The notes: generated by a model not told the origin, from the sequence alone. A stretch of DNA of 64,000 nt from Prochlorococcus sp. scB243_498I20 (GCA_000635015.1 JFMR01000045.1:434001-498000), one strand, 5' to 3'; positions 8,368 to 18,177 are shown, numbered from the stretch's first letter. A program made the numbers and translations.

Positions 8368-9909
8368 TTAATCTGATGCACCAAGGAATAATCTATATGT
8401 ATCGTTTTGAGTTTCATCCCAGAATTTATAGCCCAGAATTCTTACAAATTTTTTCCACTCTAAAATCTCATTTTTATCGATCAAAACTCCAATAACAATT
8501 TTTCCTACATCAGCTCCATAATTCCTATAGTGAAATACGCTTATAGACCAATTTGATTTCATATTATTTAAGAAGTTAATTAATGCGCCAGGCCTTTCAG
8601 GAAACTCAAATCTGTATAAAAGTTCAATAAAGTTTCTATATTCCATTTCTTTAAAATTCTTTGGTAATCTTCCACCTACCATATGCCTGAGATGATTTTT
8701 AGATAATTCATCATCACTTATGTCAATAAATGAGTACTCAGAATTTCTAAATACATTTAAAAGATTTTTTTTATCATTTAAACCATAGACTTGTACCCCT
8801 ACAAAGATCTGTGCATTCTTAGAATTCGACATCCTATAGCTAAATTCAGTTAAATTTCTATTATCAAGTAACTTGCAAAAATCAATCAGACTACCGGCGT
8901 GTTCAGGAATTTCAACAGCCATCATAACTTCCTTACACTCTCCAAGTTCTGCTCTTTCTGCTACAAATCTAAGCCTCTCAAAATTCATATTTGCACCACA
9001 TGCAATCGCAACCATTTTTCTATTTGAATGATTCGAATTTAAAATATCTTTTTTCATTCCTGCTATTGATAAGGCACCTGCGGGCTCTAGTATTGATCTA
9101 GTATCCTCAAAAACATCTTTTATAGCAGCACAGATTTCGTCGGTGTTAACCCTAATCATCTTATCTATATATTTTCTACCAATATCAAAAGTATTTTTAC
9201 CAATTTTTTTGACCGCTACTCCATCTGCAAATTGACCTACAGAAGATAGTTCCACAATTTTTTCTTCTTCCAAAGATTTCGTCATAGCATCAGCATCTTC
9301 TGGTTCTACGCCAATTATTTTTACTTCAGGCCATATTTTTTTAACGTATAAGGATATCCCTGATATCAATCCCCCTCCACCTACAGCAATATAAATTGCA
9401 TATGGTTTTTCCTTAAGCTGCTGTTCAAGTTCTATAGCTATTGTTCCTTGTCCTGCTATTACTTCTGGATCATCAAAGGGATGAATAAAGCATAAATTTC
9501 TTTCTTGGCTAATCCTTATTGCCTCTTTGTAAGTTTCATCATAGTTATCGCCATATAATATAACTTTTGCTTTTAAATTTTTTACTGCATTAACTTTTAC
9601 TAGAGGTGTGGTTATGGGCATTAATATAGTTGCTTGGCAATTTAACTTAAGGGCACTAAGTGCAACCCCTTGAGCATGATTACCAGCACTAGAAGTAATT
9701 ACTCCCTGAGCAAGCTGCGAATTAGTGAGCTTACTCATTTTGTTATATGCACCCCTTATTTTAAATGAAAATACATCTTGAAGATCTTCTCTTTTTAGAA
9801 AAACTTCATTGTTAAGTGTATTACTTAAATTATGAGCCTTCTCCAGTGGTGTTTTTTTTGCAACTTCATAGACTTCAGCTTGAAGTATTTTTTCAAAATA
9901 ATCATTCAT
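8368..9909 (-). CDS. ilvA: Threonine ammonia-lyase (threonine deaminase), biosynthetic
   Basis: PLP enzyme converting threonine to 2-oxobutanoate and ammonia, the first committed step of isoleucine synthesis. Lys50 in DVFSFKIRGAYNK is the Schiff-base lysine; SSAGNHAQG near 74-82 and the glycine loop GGGGL at 177-181 bind the cofactor. At 513 residues it carries the long C-terminal regulatory half with two ACT-like subdomains (EIPEHAGSLIDFCKLL and EFPERPGALINFLNN), as in isoleucine-inhibited biosynthetic enzymes. It is divergent from dxs across a 117-base spacer that must hold both promoters. Confidence 0.96.
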   Translation of the reverse strand: MNDYFEKILQAEVYEVAKKTPLEKAHNLSNTLNNEVFLKREDLQDVFSFKIRGAYNKMSKLTNSQLAQGVITSSAGNHAQGVALSALKLNCQATILMPITTPLVKVNAVKNLKAKVILYGDNYDETYKEAIRISQERNLCFIHPFDDPEVIAGQGTIAIELEQQLKEKPYAIYIAVGGGGLISGISLYVKKIWPEVKIIGVEPEDADAMTKSLEEEKIVELSSVGQFADGVAVKKIGKNTFDIGRKYIDKMIRVNTDEICAAIKDVFEDTRSILEPAGALSIAGMKKDILNSNHSNRKMVAIACGANMNFERLRFVAERAELGECKEVMMAVEIPEHAGSLIDFCKLLDNRNLTEFSYRMSNSKNAQIFVGVQVYGLNDKKNLLNVFRNSEYSFIDISDDELSKNHLRHMVGGRLPKNFKEMEYRNFIELLYRFEFPERPGALINFLNNMKSNWSISVFHYRNYGADVGKIVIGVLIDKNEILEWKKFVRILGYKFWDETQNDTYRLFLGASD

Positions 9910-10026
9910 ATATATATTTTTAGCATTAATTATTAATCTAATAAAACATTACATGATCTATTTCAAAAAAAAATACTCATTTTGCACCTCGGCGTTTTAG
10001 ATTATATAGATACCAATTTTTGTTAA

Positions 10027-11916
10027 ATGCTATTAAGTGAGTTAAGTCATCCAAATCAACTTCATGGCTTAACAGTTTCACAATTAGAGGAAATTGCTTG
10101 TCAAATTAGAGAAAGACATCTTCAGGTAGTATCCACTAGTGGTGGACATCTTGGTCCTGGATTAGGTGTAGTTGAGTTGACATTGGCTTTATATCAAACT
10201 CTTGATCTTGATTTTGACAAAGTTGTTTGGGATGTAGGCCATCAAGGTTACCCTCATAAATTAATTACAGGACGTTTCAGTCAATTTGATTCCCTAAGGC
10301 AACAAAATGGAGTCGCTGGATATCTAAAAAGAAGTGAAAGTAAATTTGATCATTTTGGTGCTGGACATGCAAGTACTTCTATTTCTGCTGCTTTAGGAAT
10401 GGCAATAGCAAGAGATAGAAAAGGTGAGAATTATAAATGTGTCGCTGTTATTGGAGATGGAGCACTAACTGGAGGAATGGCATTAGAAGCTATAAATCAT
10501 GCAGGTCACTTACCAAATACCCCTTTAGTTGTAGTATTGAACGATAATGACATGTCTATTTCACCTCCGGTTGGAGCTCTATCATCTTACTTAAATAAGG
10601 TAAGAGTGAGTCCACCATTGCAATTTTTGTCAGATAGTGTTCAAGAAAGTGTAAAAAAAATTCCCTTAATTGGTAAGGATATCCCAGAAGAACTCAAAAA
10701 TATTAAAGGGAGCGTTAGACGATTATCTGTACCTAAGGTTGGAGCTGTTTTTGAAGAACTTGGATTTACATATATGGGTCCAATTGATGGTCATGATATT
10801 GGTAACCTAGTTAAGACCTTTAACGCTGCCCATAAACTTAAAAGACCTGTACTTGTTCATGTTGTCACAACAAAAGGTAAGGGTTACCCATATGCAGAAG
10901 CCGACCAGGTTGGGTATCATGCACAGTCTGCATTTGATCTTACAACTGGGAAATCTATTCCATCAAAGAAACCTAAACCTGTTAGTTATAGTAAAATATT
11001 TGGTCAAACCTTATTAAAAATATGTGAGCAAGATAGCAAAGTCGTTGGTATAACAGCTGCAATGGCTACAGGTACTGGTTTAGATATATTGCAAAAAAAT
11101 ATTCCTGATCAATATATCGATGTAGGAATAGCAGAACAACATGCAGTTACTCTTGCGGCAGGAATGTCTTGCGATGGTCTTAAACCTGTTGTAGCTATTT
11201 ATAGTACTTTTCTTCAACGTGCTTTCGACCAATTAATTCATGATGTAGGGATACAAAATTTACCTGTATCATTCGTACTTGATAGAGCTGGGATAGTTGG
11301 AGCTGACGGTCCTACTCACCAAGGTCAGTACGATATAAGTTATATGAGATCGATACCTAATTTTGTATTGATGGCTCCCAAGGATGAGTCTGAATTACAG
11401 AGAATGTTAATAACTTCAATAAACCATAATGGTCCTACAGCTCTAAGAATACCCAGAGGCTCTGGATTAGGAGTGGCTGTAATGGATGAGGGTTGGGAAC
11501 CTTTGAATATAGGCGAAGCTGAAATACTTGAAGAAGGTGAAGATATTTTAATTATTGCTTATGGTTCAATGGTCGCATCAGCAATCGAAACAGCAAAGAT
11601 CTTAAAAAATATGAACATTAATGTATGCATTGTTAATGCAAGGTTTGTTAAACCTCTCGATAAAAATCTTATTATGCCATTAGCAAAGAAAATTCAAAAA
11701 GTTGTAACCATGGAAGAAGGAACCTTAATAGGAGGATTTGGTTCCGCAATAGTTGAATTATTTAACGATAATGAAATAAAAATTCCTGTATACAGAATAG
11801 GTATACCTGATGTATTAGTTGATCATGCTTCACCTGATCAGAGTAAAGAAAAACTAGGACTTTTGCCTGATCAGATGGCAGATAAAATTGTTGAGAAATT
11901 TAAGTTAGTTAATTAA
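10027..11916 (+). CDS. dxs: 1-deoxy-D-xylulose-5-phosphate synthase
   Basis: Thiamine-diphosphate enzyme condensing pyruvate with glyceraldehyde 3-phosphate, the entry step of the MEP isoprenoid pathway that feeds carotenoids, the phytyl chain of chlorophyll and quinones. The 629-residue protein shows the TPP-binding GDGALTGG at 143-150 with a downstream NDNDMSI, the transketolase-type GIAEQHAV near 373, and [15 protein letters not shown] near 418. Length and domain order are standard. A TATA-like TTATATAGAT box lies about 25 bases before the ATG. It converges on psaK, and the two stop codons sit in one AT hairpin. Confidence 0.97.
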   Translation: MLLSELSHPNQLHGLTVSQLEEIACQIRERHLQVVSTSGGHLGPGLGVVELTLALYQTLDLDFDKVVWDVGHQGYPHKLITGRFSQFDSLRQQNGVAGYLKRSESKFDHFGAGHASTSISAALGMAIARDRKGENYKCVAVIGDGALTGGMALEAINHAGHLPNTPLVVVLNDNDMSISPPVGALSSYLNKVRVSPPLQFLSDSVQESVKKIPLIGKDIPEELKNIKGSVRRLSVPKVGAVFEELGFTYMGPIDGHDIGNLVKTFNAAHKLKRPVLVHVVTTKGKGYPYAEADQVGYHAQSAFDLTTGKSIPSKKPKPVSYSKIFGQTLLKICEQDSKVVGITAAMATGTGLDILQKNIPDQYIDVGIAEQHAVTLAAGMSCDGLKPVVAIYSTFLQRAFDQLIHDVGIQNLPVSFVLDRAGIVGADGPTHQGQYDISYMRSIPNFVLMAPKDESELQRMLITSINHNGPTALRIPRGSGLGVAVMDEGWEPLNIGEAEILEEGEDILIIAYGSMVASAIETAKILKNMNINVCIVNARFVKPLDKNLIMPLAKKIQKVVTMEEGTLIGGFGSAIVELFNDNEIKIPVYRIGIPDVLVDHASPDQSKEKLGLLPDQMADKIVEKFKLVN

Positions 11917-11939
11917 AAATTTAATAAATAAAATTTTTA
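11914..11939. terminator. AT-only inverted repeat between dxs and psaK, possible bidirectional terminator
   Basis: TAAAAATTT at 11914-11922 and AAATTTTTA at 11931-11939 are exact inverted repeats around an 8-base loop. The left arm begins with the dxs stop codon and the right arm ends with the psaK stop codon read from the other strand. Each arm gives a run of U in the RNA of one direction. With no G-C pairs the stem is weak, so this is only a candidate terminator. Confidence 0.35.
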
Positions 11940-12197
11940 TAAAACACCTCGTGAGGCTAATCCTAATATTGCTCCAATTCCGAAAATATGACCTAGGCAA
12001 TTAGCACCTACAACTGATGCGTGACTTAAACCACCATAGAATTTTGAATTAGGTATTTCAAAACCTTCATTAGGTTTTCTTATTGTAGCTCTAGCAATTG
12101 CATAAGCAAAAACATTACATGCAATCATTACGACGGCACACTTTGGAGACCAAGAAAAAGTTGCTGGATCTGCAGCTGCAAATAATGTAGTAAACAT
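11937..12197 (-). CDS. psaK: Photosystem I reaction centre subunit PsaK (subunit X)
   Basis: Small thylakoid membrane subunit at the periphery of photosystem I that binds chlorophyll. The 86-residue protein has two helices: one around SPKCAVVMIACNVFAYAIAR (residues 17-36) and one around SVVGANCLGHIFGIGAILGLAS (60-81), joined by the basic/polar loop ATIRKPNEGF. The N-terminal stretch MFTTLFAAADPATFSW is like the short presequence of cyanobacterial PsaK. A TATATA-rich region lies just upstream of the start. Strong marker that the organism is oxygenic phototrophic. Confidence 0.95.
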   Translation of the reverse strand: MFTTLFAAADPATFSWSPKCAVVMIACNVFAYAIARATIRKPNEGFEIPNSKFYGGLSHASVVGANCLGHIFGIGAILGLASRGVL

Positions 12198-12263
12198 AAA
12201 AAATCGTTATTTTTATATATTCTCTAATACTTTTACCTAAAAAACACAAAATTGTAAAAGGTC

Positions 12264-12599
12264 TTAAGAGTTGTTTACTTCTAAGCTATTTAACAACTTT
12301 ATAAATCCAAACAAAATAACAAAATCACTTAGAGTTAAGAATGATTCTGCAAAACCATGCAAAAAGTCAACCTCAACAAGGGTTTTATCATAGTAATTAA
12401 GTGTGAAAATAGATACCAATATAGTTATAAATACGAATAAAACAGTTAAGGAAAATCCTGTTTTTACAAAATTATTAACAGATTTGATTTTATATAAGTA
12501 AAACAAAAATATTGCATATGGAATTATTGATACTGCAAACAAAAATGTGTTATCGATAGAACCTAATTTTTCTATAAATTTAAAAAATAAATCATTCAT
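12264..12599 (-). CDS. DUF3593 family membrane protein
   Basis: A 111-residue protein with three predicted membrane helices (about 18-37, 45-68 and 85-105). The segments SIIPYAIFLFYLYK and FLHGFAESFLTLSDFVILFGF fit the cyanobacterial/plant family DUF3593. Its start overlaps the end of the DUF2499 gene by eight bases, indicating translational coupling. Function is unknown. Conservation in oxygenic phototrophs and the partner gene suggest a shared thylakoid role. Confidence 0.75.
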   Translation of the reverse strand: MNDLFFKFIEKLGSIDNTFLFAVSIIPYAIFLFYLYKIKSVNNFVKTGFSLTVLFVFITILVSIFTLNYYDKTLVEVDFLHGFAESFLTLSDFVILFGFIKLLNSLEVNNS

Positions 12600-12894
12600 A
12601 AGTCTCTATTCCTCTAAAAATCTTTATTGCAGCTAAGGCTAATGTTGAATTTCCTATAAATGTAAATATTCCTTGAAGTGATACTAGACCGTATAGATTT
12701 TCTTGATTGTCATAGATATGCCAGGTAATAGCGCACATAGCTCCTATTAAGTTAGGAACCATAGCTAAGCTTAACCAAAAAAATAAATTGTATTTTTTAT
12801 ATTTAGAAATTTTGTTTATAACAAAGATGGTAAATATCCATTCAATGACTGAAGAGATGTGAATTAACCAAGTTCCAAATGAAAGTTCGTGCAA
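12592..12894 (-). CDS. DUF2499 family membrane protein
   Basis: A 100-residue, mostly hydrophobic protein with about three helices. It opens with LSFGTWLIHISSVIEWIFT and contains MVPNLIGAMCAITWHIYDN near residues 45-63, the signature of DUF2499, which is found in cyanobacteria and plastid-bearing eukaryotes. It overlaps the following DUF3593 gene by eight bases. The preceding peroxiredoxin gene ends three bases away on the same strand, so the order prx-DUF2499-DUF3593 is probably one transcript. Function unknown. Confidence 0.75.
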   Translation of the reverse strand: MHELSFGTWLIHISSVIEWIFTIFVINKISKYKKYNLFFWLSLAMVPNLIGAMCAITWHIYDNQENLYGLVSLQGIFTFIGNSTLALAAIKIFRGIETYE

Positions 12895-12897
12895 AAT

Positions 12898-13434
12898 TTA
12901 TATTTTTTTCTTTAATACATTAAGTACTTCTTTGGCATGATTTATAGGTAAAACACTTATCCATCTATAAGAAATTTCACCTTTTGGAGAAATCAAAAAA
13001 GTATTTCTATCAGAAAATGGAGGAATCCACGAACCATATTTTTCGCTAATAATTCCATCAGGATCGGATAATAAGGTGTAGTTTATAGATTTTTCGCTGC
13101 AGAAACTTTCATGAGAATCTTGATTATCAGCGCTAATACCAACAATTTCGGCATTATATTTTGAAAAATCTTTTTTTAAATCCGAAAAACCCTTAGCTTC
13201 AAGAGTGCAACCTGCTGTAAAGTCCTTTGGATAAAAATACATAACAAGCCACTTACCTTGAAAATCATTTAATTCCCAATTATTTTTTGATTTTATGTTT
13301 TTATTAAAACCTTTTAATTGAAAGTTTGGAGCAATATCTCCAACTTCAGGAGCAAAGTCAAAAGCGATTGCTAAATTACAATTAAATAAAAAAATAAAAG
13401 ATATTAATATACTTAAAACTAAATTTCTCATCAA
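12898..13434 (-). CDS. Exported peroxiredoxin Q/BCP-like protein
   Basis: Thiol peroxidase of the thioredoxin fold that reduces hydrogen peroxide or lipid peroxides. An N-terminal signal peptide (residues 1-24, ending IAFDF) predicts periplasmic or thylakoid-lumen location. Mature landmarks are GDIAPNFQLKGF near 32-43, YFYPKDFTAGCTLEAKGF with peroxidatic Cys76, and SDPDG near 124. The resolving cysteine that BCP/PrxQ usually has five residues after the first is a lysine here. Cys112 in ESFCSEKS is the only other candidate in the mature part. Ends three bases before DUF2499 and starts three bases after rpmB. Confidence 0.85.
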   Translation of the reverse strand: MMRNLVLSILISFIFLFNCNLAIAFDFAPEVGDIAPNFQLKGFNKNIKSKNNWELNDFQGKWLVMYFYPKDFTAGCTLEAKGFSDLKKDFSKYNAEIVGISADNQDSHESFCSEKSINYTLLSDPDGIISEKYGSWIPPFSDRNTFLISPKGEISYRWISVLPINHAKEVLNVLKKKI

Positions 13435-13436
13435 AT

Positions 13437-13673
13437 TTAGAATTTTTTTAAATCAACCCCATTTGATTTTGCAAATTTATCTAAACCTACTTTTTGTATA
13501 GACTTTAGGGCTTTGGTGCTAATTTTAATATTCACCCATTTTTTTCCTTCTTCCCACCAAAGTCTCCTTTTTTGGAGATTAACTTGTTGCAATTTTTTTG
13601 TACGAATATGTGAGTGACTCACTGCCATCCCGTTATTAGCTTTTGCACCTGTAAGTTCGCAAACTCTTGACAT
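13437..13673 (-). CDS. rpmB: 50S ribosomal protein L28
   Basis: A 78-residue large-subunit ribosomal protein. It begins [15 protein letters not shown], followed by [17 protein letters not shown] and [19 protein letters not shown], the standard L28 sequence; the conserved basic and tryptophan residues are present. It lies between htpG (39 bases upstream on the same strand) and the peroxiredoxin. Confidence 0.96.
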   Translation of the reverse strand: MSRVCELTGAKANNGMAVSHSHIRTKKLQQVNLQKRRLWWEEGKKWVNIKISTKALKSIQKVGLDKFAKSNGVDLKKF

Positions 13674-13712
13674 ATTTATTGAGTTATATCTTTAAAAATT
13701 CTAACACATGAC

Positions 13713-15617
13713 TCAATTTGTTGAATTAAGCAGTTCTGAAATTAATTCGGCATTATTATTTTGTAAATTAATTATCTGTTCTTGATCTAATCCACCAACG
13801 GAAAGCTTAGCCATATCGTAGACATGATTAGCAATTTTAGAAGCTAATGGATTCTCAATAGGATCTTTTTCATCAATAATTATTTTGTTGCCTGTAATTT
13901 TATTAAGACCAACAATAAGTGGATGTTCTTTGTTAATTAAGAGCACATGATATTCAGGTAAACCAGGCATCTTTTGTTCCATGTAAGCACCCATATCGTT
14001 AATTCTTCTCATTTGTTCTGGAAGCAAGATCATCGCTGGTGGAGCATCTTTACTTGAAAGTGACTGCACTTTAACTGTTACTTTCTCATTGTTAAGGGCC
14101 TTAACTATCGTATCTCTAAGATTATCTGTATTTGATTTGCCATCCTTATCTACAATTTCTTTAGATTCCTTATCTTCTAGTTCATTTATTTCTGAATCTA
14201 CTCTTTGGAATTGATAATCTTCATTTTTACTTTCCAACCATGGAAGAAATTGTGCATCAATTAAGGGATCTGATTTAATAACTTCTTTATTATCAGATAA
14301 ACAGATATTTAATGCACTAGACTGTGCGATCAAATCTGAACAATAAATTATTTTTTTAGAATCAGTTAATTTATTTCGTTCTTTGTAATTTGCGAGAGTT
14401 GTGAAATATTTATCATTGGACTTGATGAGGGATTTATTTTCAATATCTTTACTTACGTCTTTCTCTGAATTTAAAATTGTTTCGAAAATTATACTGTTAT
14501 TAACTAAATCAGCAAATTTTTCATCTTCGATAGCACCAATTTTAATAAAAGCAGAGATTGAATCCCAAATTTCTGCATAAAATTCTGGAGAATTTTTTAT
14601 CAAATCCTTCAGTTTATTAGCGATTTTTTTTGAGATAAATGATGATATAGACCTTACTTTTCTATCTGTTTGTAATGCACTTCTACTAACATTTAGAGGT
14701 ATATCTGTAGAGTCAATAACTCCTCTTAGAGGTAAAAGGTATTTTGGAACTATCTCTTTAATTGAATCACTTACAAATACTTGATTGCAAAATAGTTTTA
14801 TTTCTCCCTTTTCCCAATCAGCTCTACCTGACAACTTTGGAAAATACAAAATTCCTTGTATGTCATATGGGTAATCTGTATTTAGATGAATCCATAACAG
14901 TGGGTCCCCCTGGAAAGGATAAAGGTATTTATATAACTCAATATAATCTTCATCTTTTAATTCACTAGGTTGTTTTCTCCAAGGAGGATTTTTCTTATTG
15001 ATTGTCTCTCCTTCTAATAAGACATCTATTGGCATAAAATCACAATATTTTTTTATTAGTGATTTAATCCTTTCAGGCTCGATAAACTCTTTTTCTTCTT
15101 CAAGTAGGTGGAGAATAATATCTGTACCAATTGTTTCTCTTTCAGATTCCTCTAACGTGAAATTTGGTGATCCATCACAAGACCATTTGAAAGCTTTTGT
15201 TTCTCCAATTGCGGACTTAGTTAATATATCAACTCTATCTGCCACCATGAAACTTGAATAAAAACCTAGTCCAAAATGACCTATGAATTCATCATTATCT
15301 TTTTTGTATTTTGTTAGGAATTCTTCAGCACTAGAAAAAGCAACTTGATTTATGTACTTCTTAATTTCTTCATCATTCATTCCAATACCATTATCGGAAA
15401 TTGTTAACGTATTTTTTTCACGGTTAATTGTTATTTTTACTTGAGCCTCCTCAGTATTCTCGCAATCACCTGCCATAGAGGCCATTCTTCTTTTACTAAT
15501 TGCGTCAACACCATTACTAACAAGTTCTCTTAAAAAGATTTCATGGTCAGAATATACTGCCTTCTTGATAATTGGGAAAATATTTTCGGTATTAATACGA
15601 ATTTCGCCTTTTTCCAT
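13713..15617 (-). CDS. htpG: Chaperone protein HtpG (Hsp90)
   Basis: ATP-dependent cytosolic chaperone of 634 residues. N-terminal GHKL ATPase motifs are visible: ELVSNGVDAISK near residues 28-39, ISDNGIGM near 75-82 and GHFGLGFYSSFMVAD near 114-128. The middle domain contains LNVSRSALQTDRKVR near 308, whose Arg contacts the ATP phosphate. The C-terminal dimerisation domain follows. The C-terminus ends ELLNSTN, without the eukaryotic MEEVD tail, as expected for bacteria. Preceded by a 117-base spacer before hisZ, room for its own promoter. Confidence 0.96.
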   Translation of the reverse strand: MEKGEIRINTENIFPIIKKAVYSDHEIFLRELVSNGVDAISKRRMASMAGDCENTEEAQVKITINREKNTLTISDNGIGMNDEEIKKYINQVAFSSAEEFLTKYKKDNDEFIGHFGLGFYSSFMVADRVDILTKSAIGETKAFKWSCDGSPNFTLEESERETIGTDIILHLLEEEKEFIEPERIKSLIKKYCDFMPIDVLLEGETINKKNPPWRKQPSELKDEDYIELYKYLYPFQGDPLLWIHLNTDYPYDIQGILYFPKLSGRADWEKGEIKLFCNQVFVSDSIKEIVPKYLLPLRGVIDSTDIPLNVSRSALQTDRKVRSISSFISKKIANKLKDLIKNSPEFYAEIWDSISAFIKIGAIEDEKFADLVNNSIIFETILNSEKDVSKDIENKSLIKSNDKYFTTLANYKERNKLTDSKKIIYCSDLIAQSSALNICLSDNKEVIKSDPLIDAQFLPWLESKNEDYQFQRVDSEINELEDKESKEIVDKDGKSNTDNLRDTIVKALNNEKVTVKVQSLSSKDAPPAMILLPEQMRRINDMGAYMEQKMPGLPEYHVLLINKEHPLIVGLNKITGNKIIIDEKDPIENPLASKIANHVYDMAKLSVGGLDQEQIINLQNNNAELISELLNSTN

Positions 15618-15734
15618 TTAAAAAAAATCAAACATATTAAATACTATTTCTTAAAAACTTGTTAATCAAGTTTAATTAGGAGTATTGTCCGAACAATATT
15701 CGAATTTTAAAACTAAATAAACTTTGAAAAGGTT

Positions 15735-16886
15735 TTATTTAACCCACAAAATCTCACTACAATTGTTTTCTTTCATAATTTTATTGGCTTTAGCCAAGTC
15801 ATCACATGGATTTAAATGTAAGACGGCGATGTTTCCTCTTTTTTGTTGTTCTTTTTGTTCATTCATACCTTTTTCTAACATATAAGAATCTTTAAACATC
15901 AATAAAATCCTTTTTTTATCTGTCTTTTCTTCCTTAATTAAATTTCTTAAAATATCTACTGAAATTGTAAATCCAATCCCATTAAATATTTTCTCATTAG
16001 GACTAAATGATCTTACTAACTCATCATATCTTCCGCCTTTTGCAATGACGCTTTTATTTTTACCATTATCCCCTATTAGTTGAAAAACTATTCCTTCATA
16101 TAAATTCAAGTGAGGTTGAAAAGTGGGATCAAGTTGTAATTTAACACCATATTTATTAGATATTTTTGATAATGTTTCAAATAAAAAATTTAAGTCATCT
16201 AAAGTTTTACTAGTACCATATATAGTTTTTAATTTTTTTAATATTGCAATTGGCTCTCCTCGTGTGAATAAAAGATCTTTAAGAATATATTTATCATCTT
16301 CATCTATTCCTAATTTAGATAAATTATCTTGATCAAAATTAACCAGACTTTTCTTAATTTCTTCAAAATTATTATTCTTATATTTGTTCAGTATCAAGTC
16401 CATTATTTTTGTGGTGCTTACTAATAGAAATAAATTACAACCATCCTTCAAATTAATATTATCGATTGAATCAAACAAAATATTAATTACTTCAATTTCG
16501 GGGTATTTTGTATCATATCCAATTAATTCAATTCCACTCTGCAATTTTTCTTGAAACTTAAATGAATTTTTATTATTTTGTTTTTTATCAAAAACCATTC
16601 CATTGGTGAATAATCTTATAGGTCTTTTCTTATTTATTAATCTAGTAGATGACAATTTAACAATAGATGTTGTCATTTCTGGCCTAAGACATAATGAATT
16701 ATTACTTACTATTCCTACAACCTGATTTTCGTCAATAACGCCACGCCCTTTTATGGTCTGTAAAGTATTTATAAATGAGGGTGAAACCTCTTCATATCCC
16801 CAAAGTTTATAAATACTATTTAAATTATTTATTATATTTGAATTATTTTTTACATCGACTAATTTAATTTCCTTTATATCTGACAT
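15735..16886 (-). CDS. hisZ: ATP phosphoribosyltransferase regulatory subunit (HisZ)
   Basis: A paralogue of histidyl-tRNA synthetase that lacks tRNA charging and activates the short form of HisG in histidine synthesis. The 383-residue protein has class II synthetase-like segments: LRPEMTTSIVKL near 67-78 (motif 2 region), a long middle domain, and KGGRYDELVRSF near 281-292 with FNGIGFTISVD (motif 3 region). It lacks the HisRS anticodon-binding domain and is shorter than the 420-residue HisRS. No other his gene is adjacent. A short HisG elsewhere is predicted. Confidence 0.85.
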   Translation of the reverse strand: MSDIKEIKLVDVKNNSNIINNLNSIYKLWGYEEVSPSFINTLQTIKGRGVIDENQVVGIVSNNSLCLRPEMTTSIVKLSSTRLINKKRPIRLFTNGMVFDKKQNNKNSFKFQEKLQSGIELIGYDTKYPEIEVINILFDSIDNINLKDGCNLFLLVSTTKIMDLILNKYKNNNFEEIKKSLVNFDQDNLSKLGIDEDDKYILKDLLFTRGEPIAILKKLKTIYGTSKTLDDLNFLFETLSKISNKYGVKLQLDPTFQPHLNLYEGIVFQLIGDNGKNKSVIAKGGRYDELVRSFSPNEKIFNGIGFTISVDILRNLIKEEKTDKKRILLMFKDSYMLEKGMNEQKEQQKRGNIAVLHLNPCDDLAKANKIMKENNCSEILWVK

Positions 16887-16900
16887 TTTAATAACTAATT

Positions 16901-17749
16901 TTAGGTATAGAGATTTTTTTTAAATGGAGAAACTTTATCTAGTTCATTTTTTAATTCATTCTCAAGGCTGGGAGAACAAGCTAAAATTCTTCCTGAACTT
17001 AAATTAAATTCGCCTGATGGATAATCAGAAATAATACCACCAGCCTCTTTAACAATAATAACACCGGCCGCCAGGTCCCATACCTCCAATCCTCTTTCCC
17101 AATATCCATCTACCTTACCTGCCGCAACAAATGCTAGATCAACTGCTGCTGCACCTCCTCTTCTAACGCCTCTAGTTTTATGTGTTAAATAACAAAATTC
17201 AGCATAATTATTATCCTCTGTCTCAAATCTGTCATAAGAGAAACCAGTTACAAGTAGACTATCAGAAAGATTAGAAGGATTCGATACTTTAAGTTTACTA
17301 TCATTGCAGAATGAGCCTAAACCTATACAGGCTGAATATAGTTCGTTTAAATAAGGTACTGATATAGCTCCTATTATTGGCTTATTTTTATACACAAGAC
17401 CAATAGAAGTCCCAAAAAAAGGATATCCATGGGAATAATTTGTTGTACCGTCTAATGGGTCTATACACCACGTTAAATCCGAAGATTTGGTTAATTTACC
17501 CGATTCCTCTGCATTTATAGAAATGTTTGGTGTCTCTTCTAATAAATATTCTTTTATTTTATTTTCAACTTCCAAATCTACATTGGTAACTAGATCACCC
17601 TTTCTACCCTTTGATGATATTTTCTGAATTTTATTGTAATTAACTTTTAAAATTTCATTACCAATTTGAGCAGAATTCTTGGCTATTTCATACAAAATGG
17701 ATAAGTTTACTTGGTTTGCAAGTTCCTCTATTTCGCTTAATTCAAACAT
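16901..17749 (-). CDS. Inositol monophosphatase family protein (SuhB-like)
   Basis: Mg2+-dependent, Li+-sensitive phosphatase family of 282 residues. The metal-binding motifs are INAEESGK near residues 78-85, CIDPLDGTTNYSHGYPFFG near 96-114 and WDLAAGVIIVKEAGG near 224-238. Likely substrate is an inositol phosphate or a related small phosphate ester; some members act on histidinol phosphate, so the adjacency to hisZ (14 bases) leaves that possibility open. It is followed on the same strand by the ferredoxin five bases upstream. Confidence 0.9.
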   Translation of the reverse strand: MFELSEIEELANQVNLSILYEIAKNSAQIGNEILKVNYNKIQKISSKGRKGDLVTNVDLEVENKIKEYLLEETPNISINAEESGKLTKSSDLTWCIDPLDGTTNYSHGYPFFGTSIGLVYKNKPIIGAISVPYLNELYSACIGLGSFCNDSKLKVSNPSNLSDSLLVTGFSYDRFETEDNNYAEFCYLTHKTRGVRRGGAAAVDLAFVAAGKVDGYWERGLEVWDLAAGVIIVKEAGGIISDYPSGEFNLSSGRILACSPSLENELKNELDKVSPFKKNLYT

Positions 17750-17754
17750 AGTAG

Positions 17755-18177
17755 TTAATCTTCCTCAAATTCCCAAGGTGGCGCAACTCTTGTATTTCCC
17801 CTGCCAAAATATTGTCCAAATTGTAAATCGTAAACTTCATCTTCATATGTAGTTTCTACCTCAAGATCTGAAGTTGCTTTAGCTACACAAAGAAGTGCAT
17901 AACCTTTGTCTTTTAATGCCTGAGATACACCCATGGCTTCAGGTTGATGCAAAGTACCAGATTTAATTTTTACCGCACAACTTGTACAGCAACCATTTCT
18001 ACATGAAAATGCAAGTTTGAAACCTTTCTTTTCAAATTCCTTAAGTATGTAGTCGTCACTATTAACCTGCTCTTGGTAGACCTTTCCGGTTTCTTTATTT
18101 TTAATCGTGACTGTGAAAGTCTTTTTCAAATAACTTTCCTCTAAAATGGGATGATCAAGGGTTAAAATAGTTATCAT
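17755..18177 (-). CDS. [2Fe-2S] plant-type ferredoxin
   Basis: A 140-residue electron carrier with the plant-type cluster motif CRNGCCTSCAVKIKSG near residues 59-74 (Cys-x4-Cys-x2-Cys) and a fourth Cys in ALLCVAKA near 97. It has about 20 extra residues at each end compared with the ~97-residue photosynthetic PetF: an N-terminal MITILTLDHPILEESYL and a C-terminal QFGQYFGRGNTRVAPPWEFEED spread over two segments. This places it among the divergent cyanobacterial ferredoxins rather than the main PetF. The ATG lies one base from the tRNA-Ser gene on the other strand. Confidence 0.85.
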   Translation of the reverse strand: MITILTLDHPILEESYLKKTFTVTIKNKETGKVYQEQVNSDDYILKEFEKKGFKLAFSCRNGCCTSCAVKIKSGTLHQPEAMGVSQALKDKGYALLCVAKATSDLEVETTYEDEVYDLQFGQYFGRGNTRVAPPWEFEED

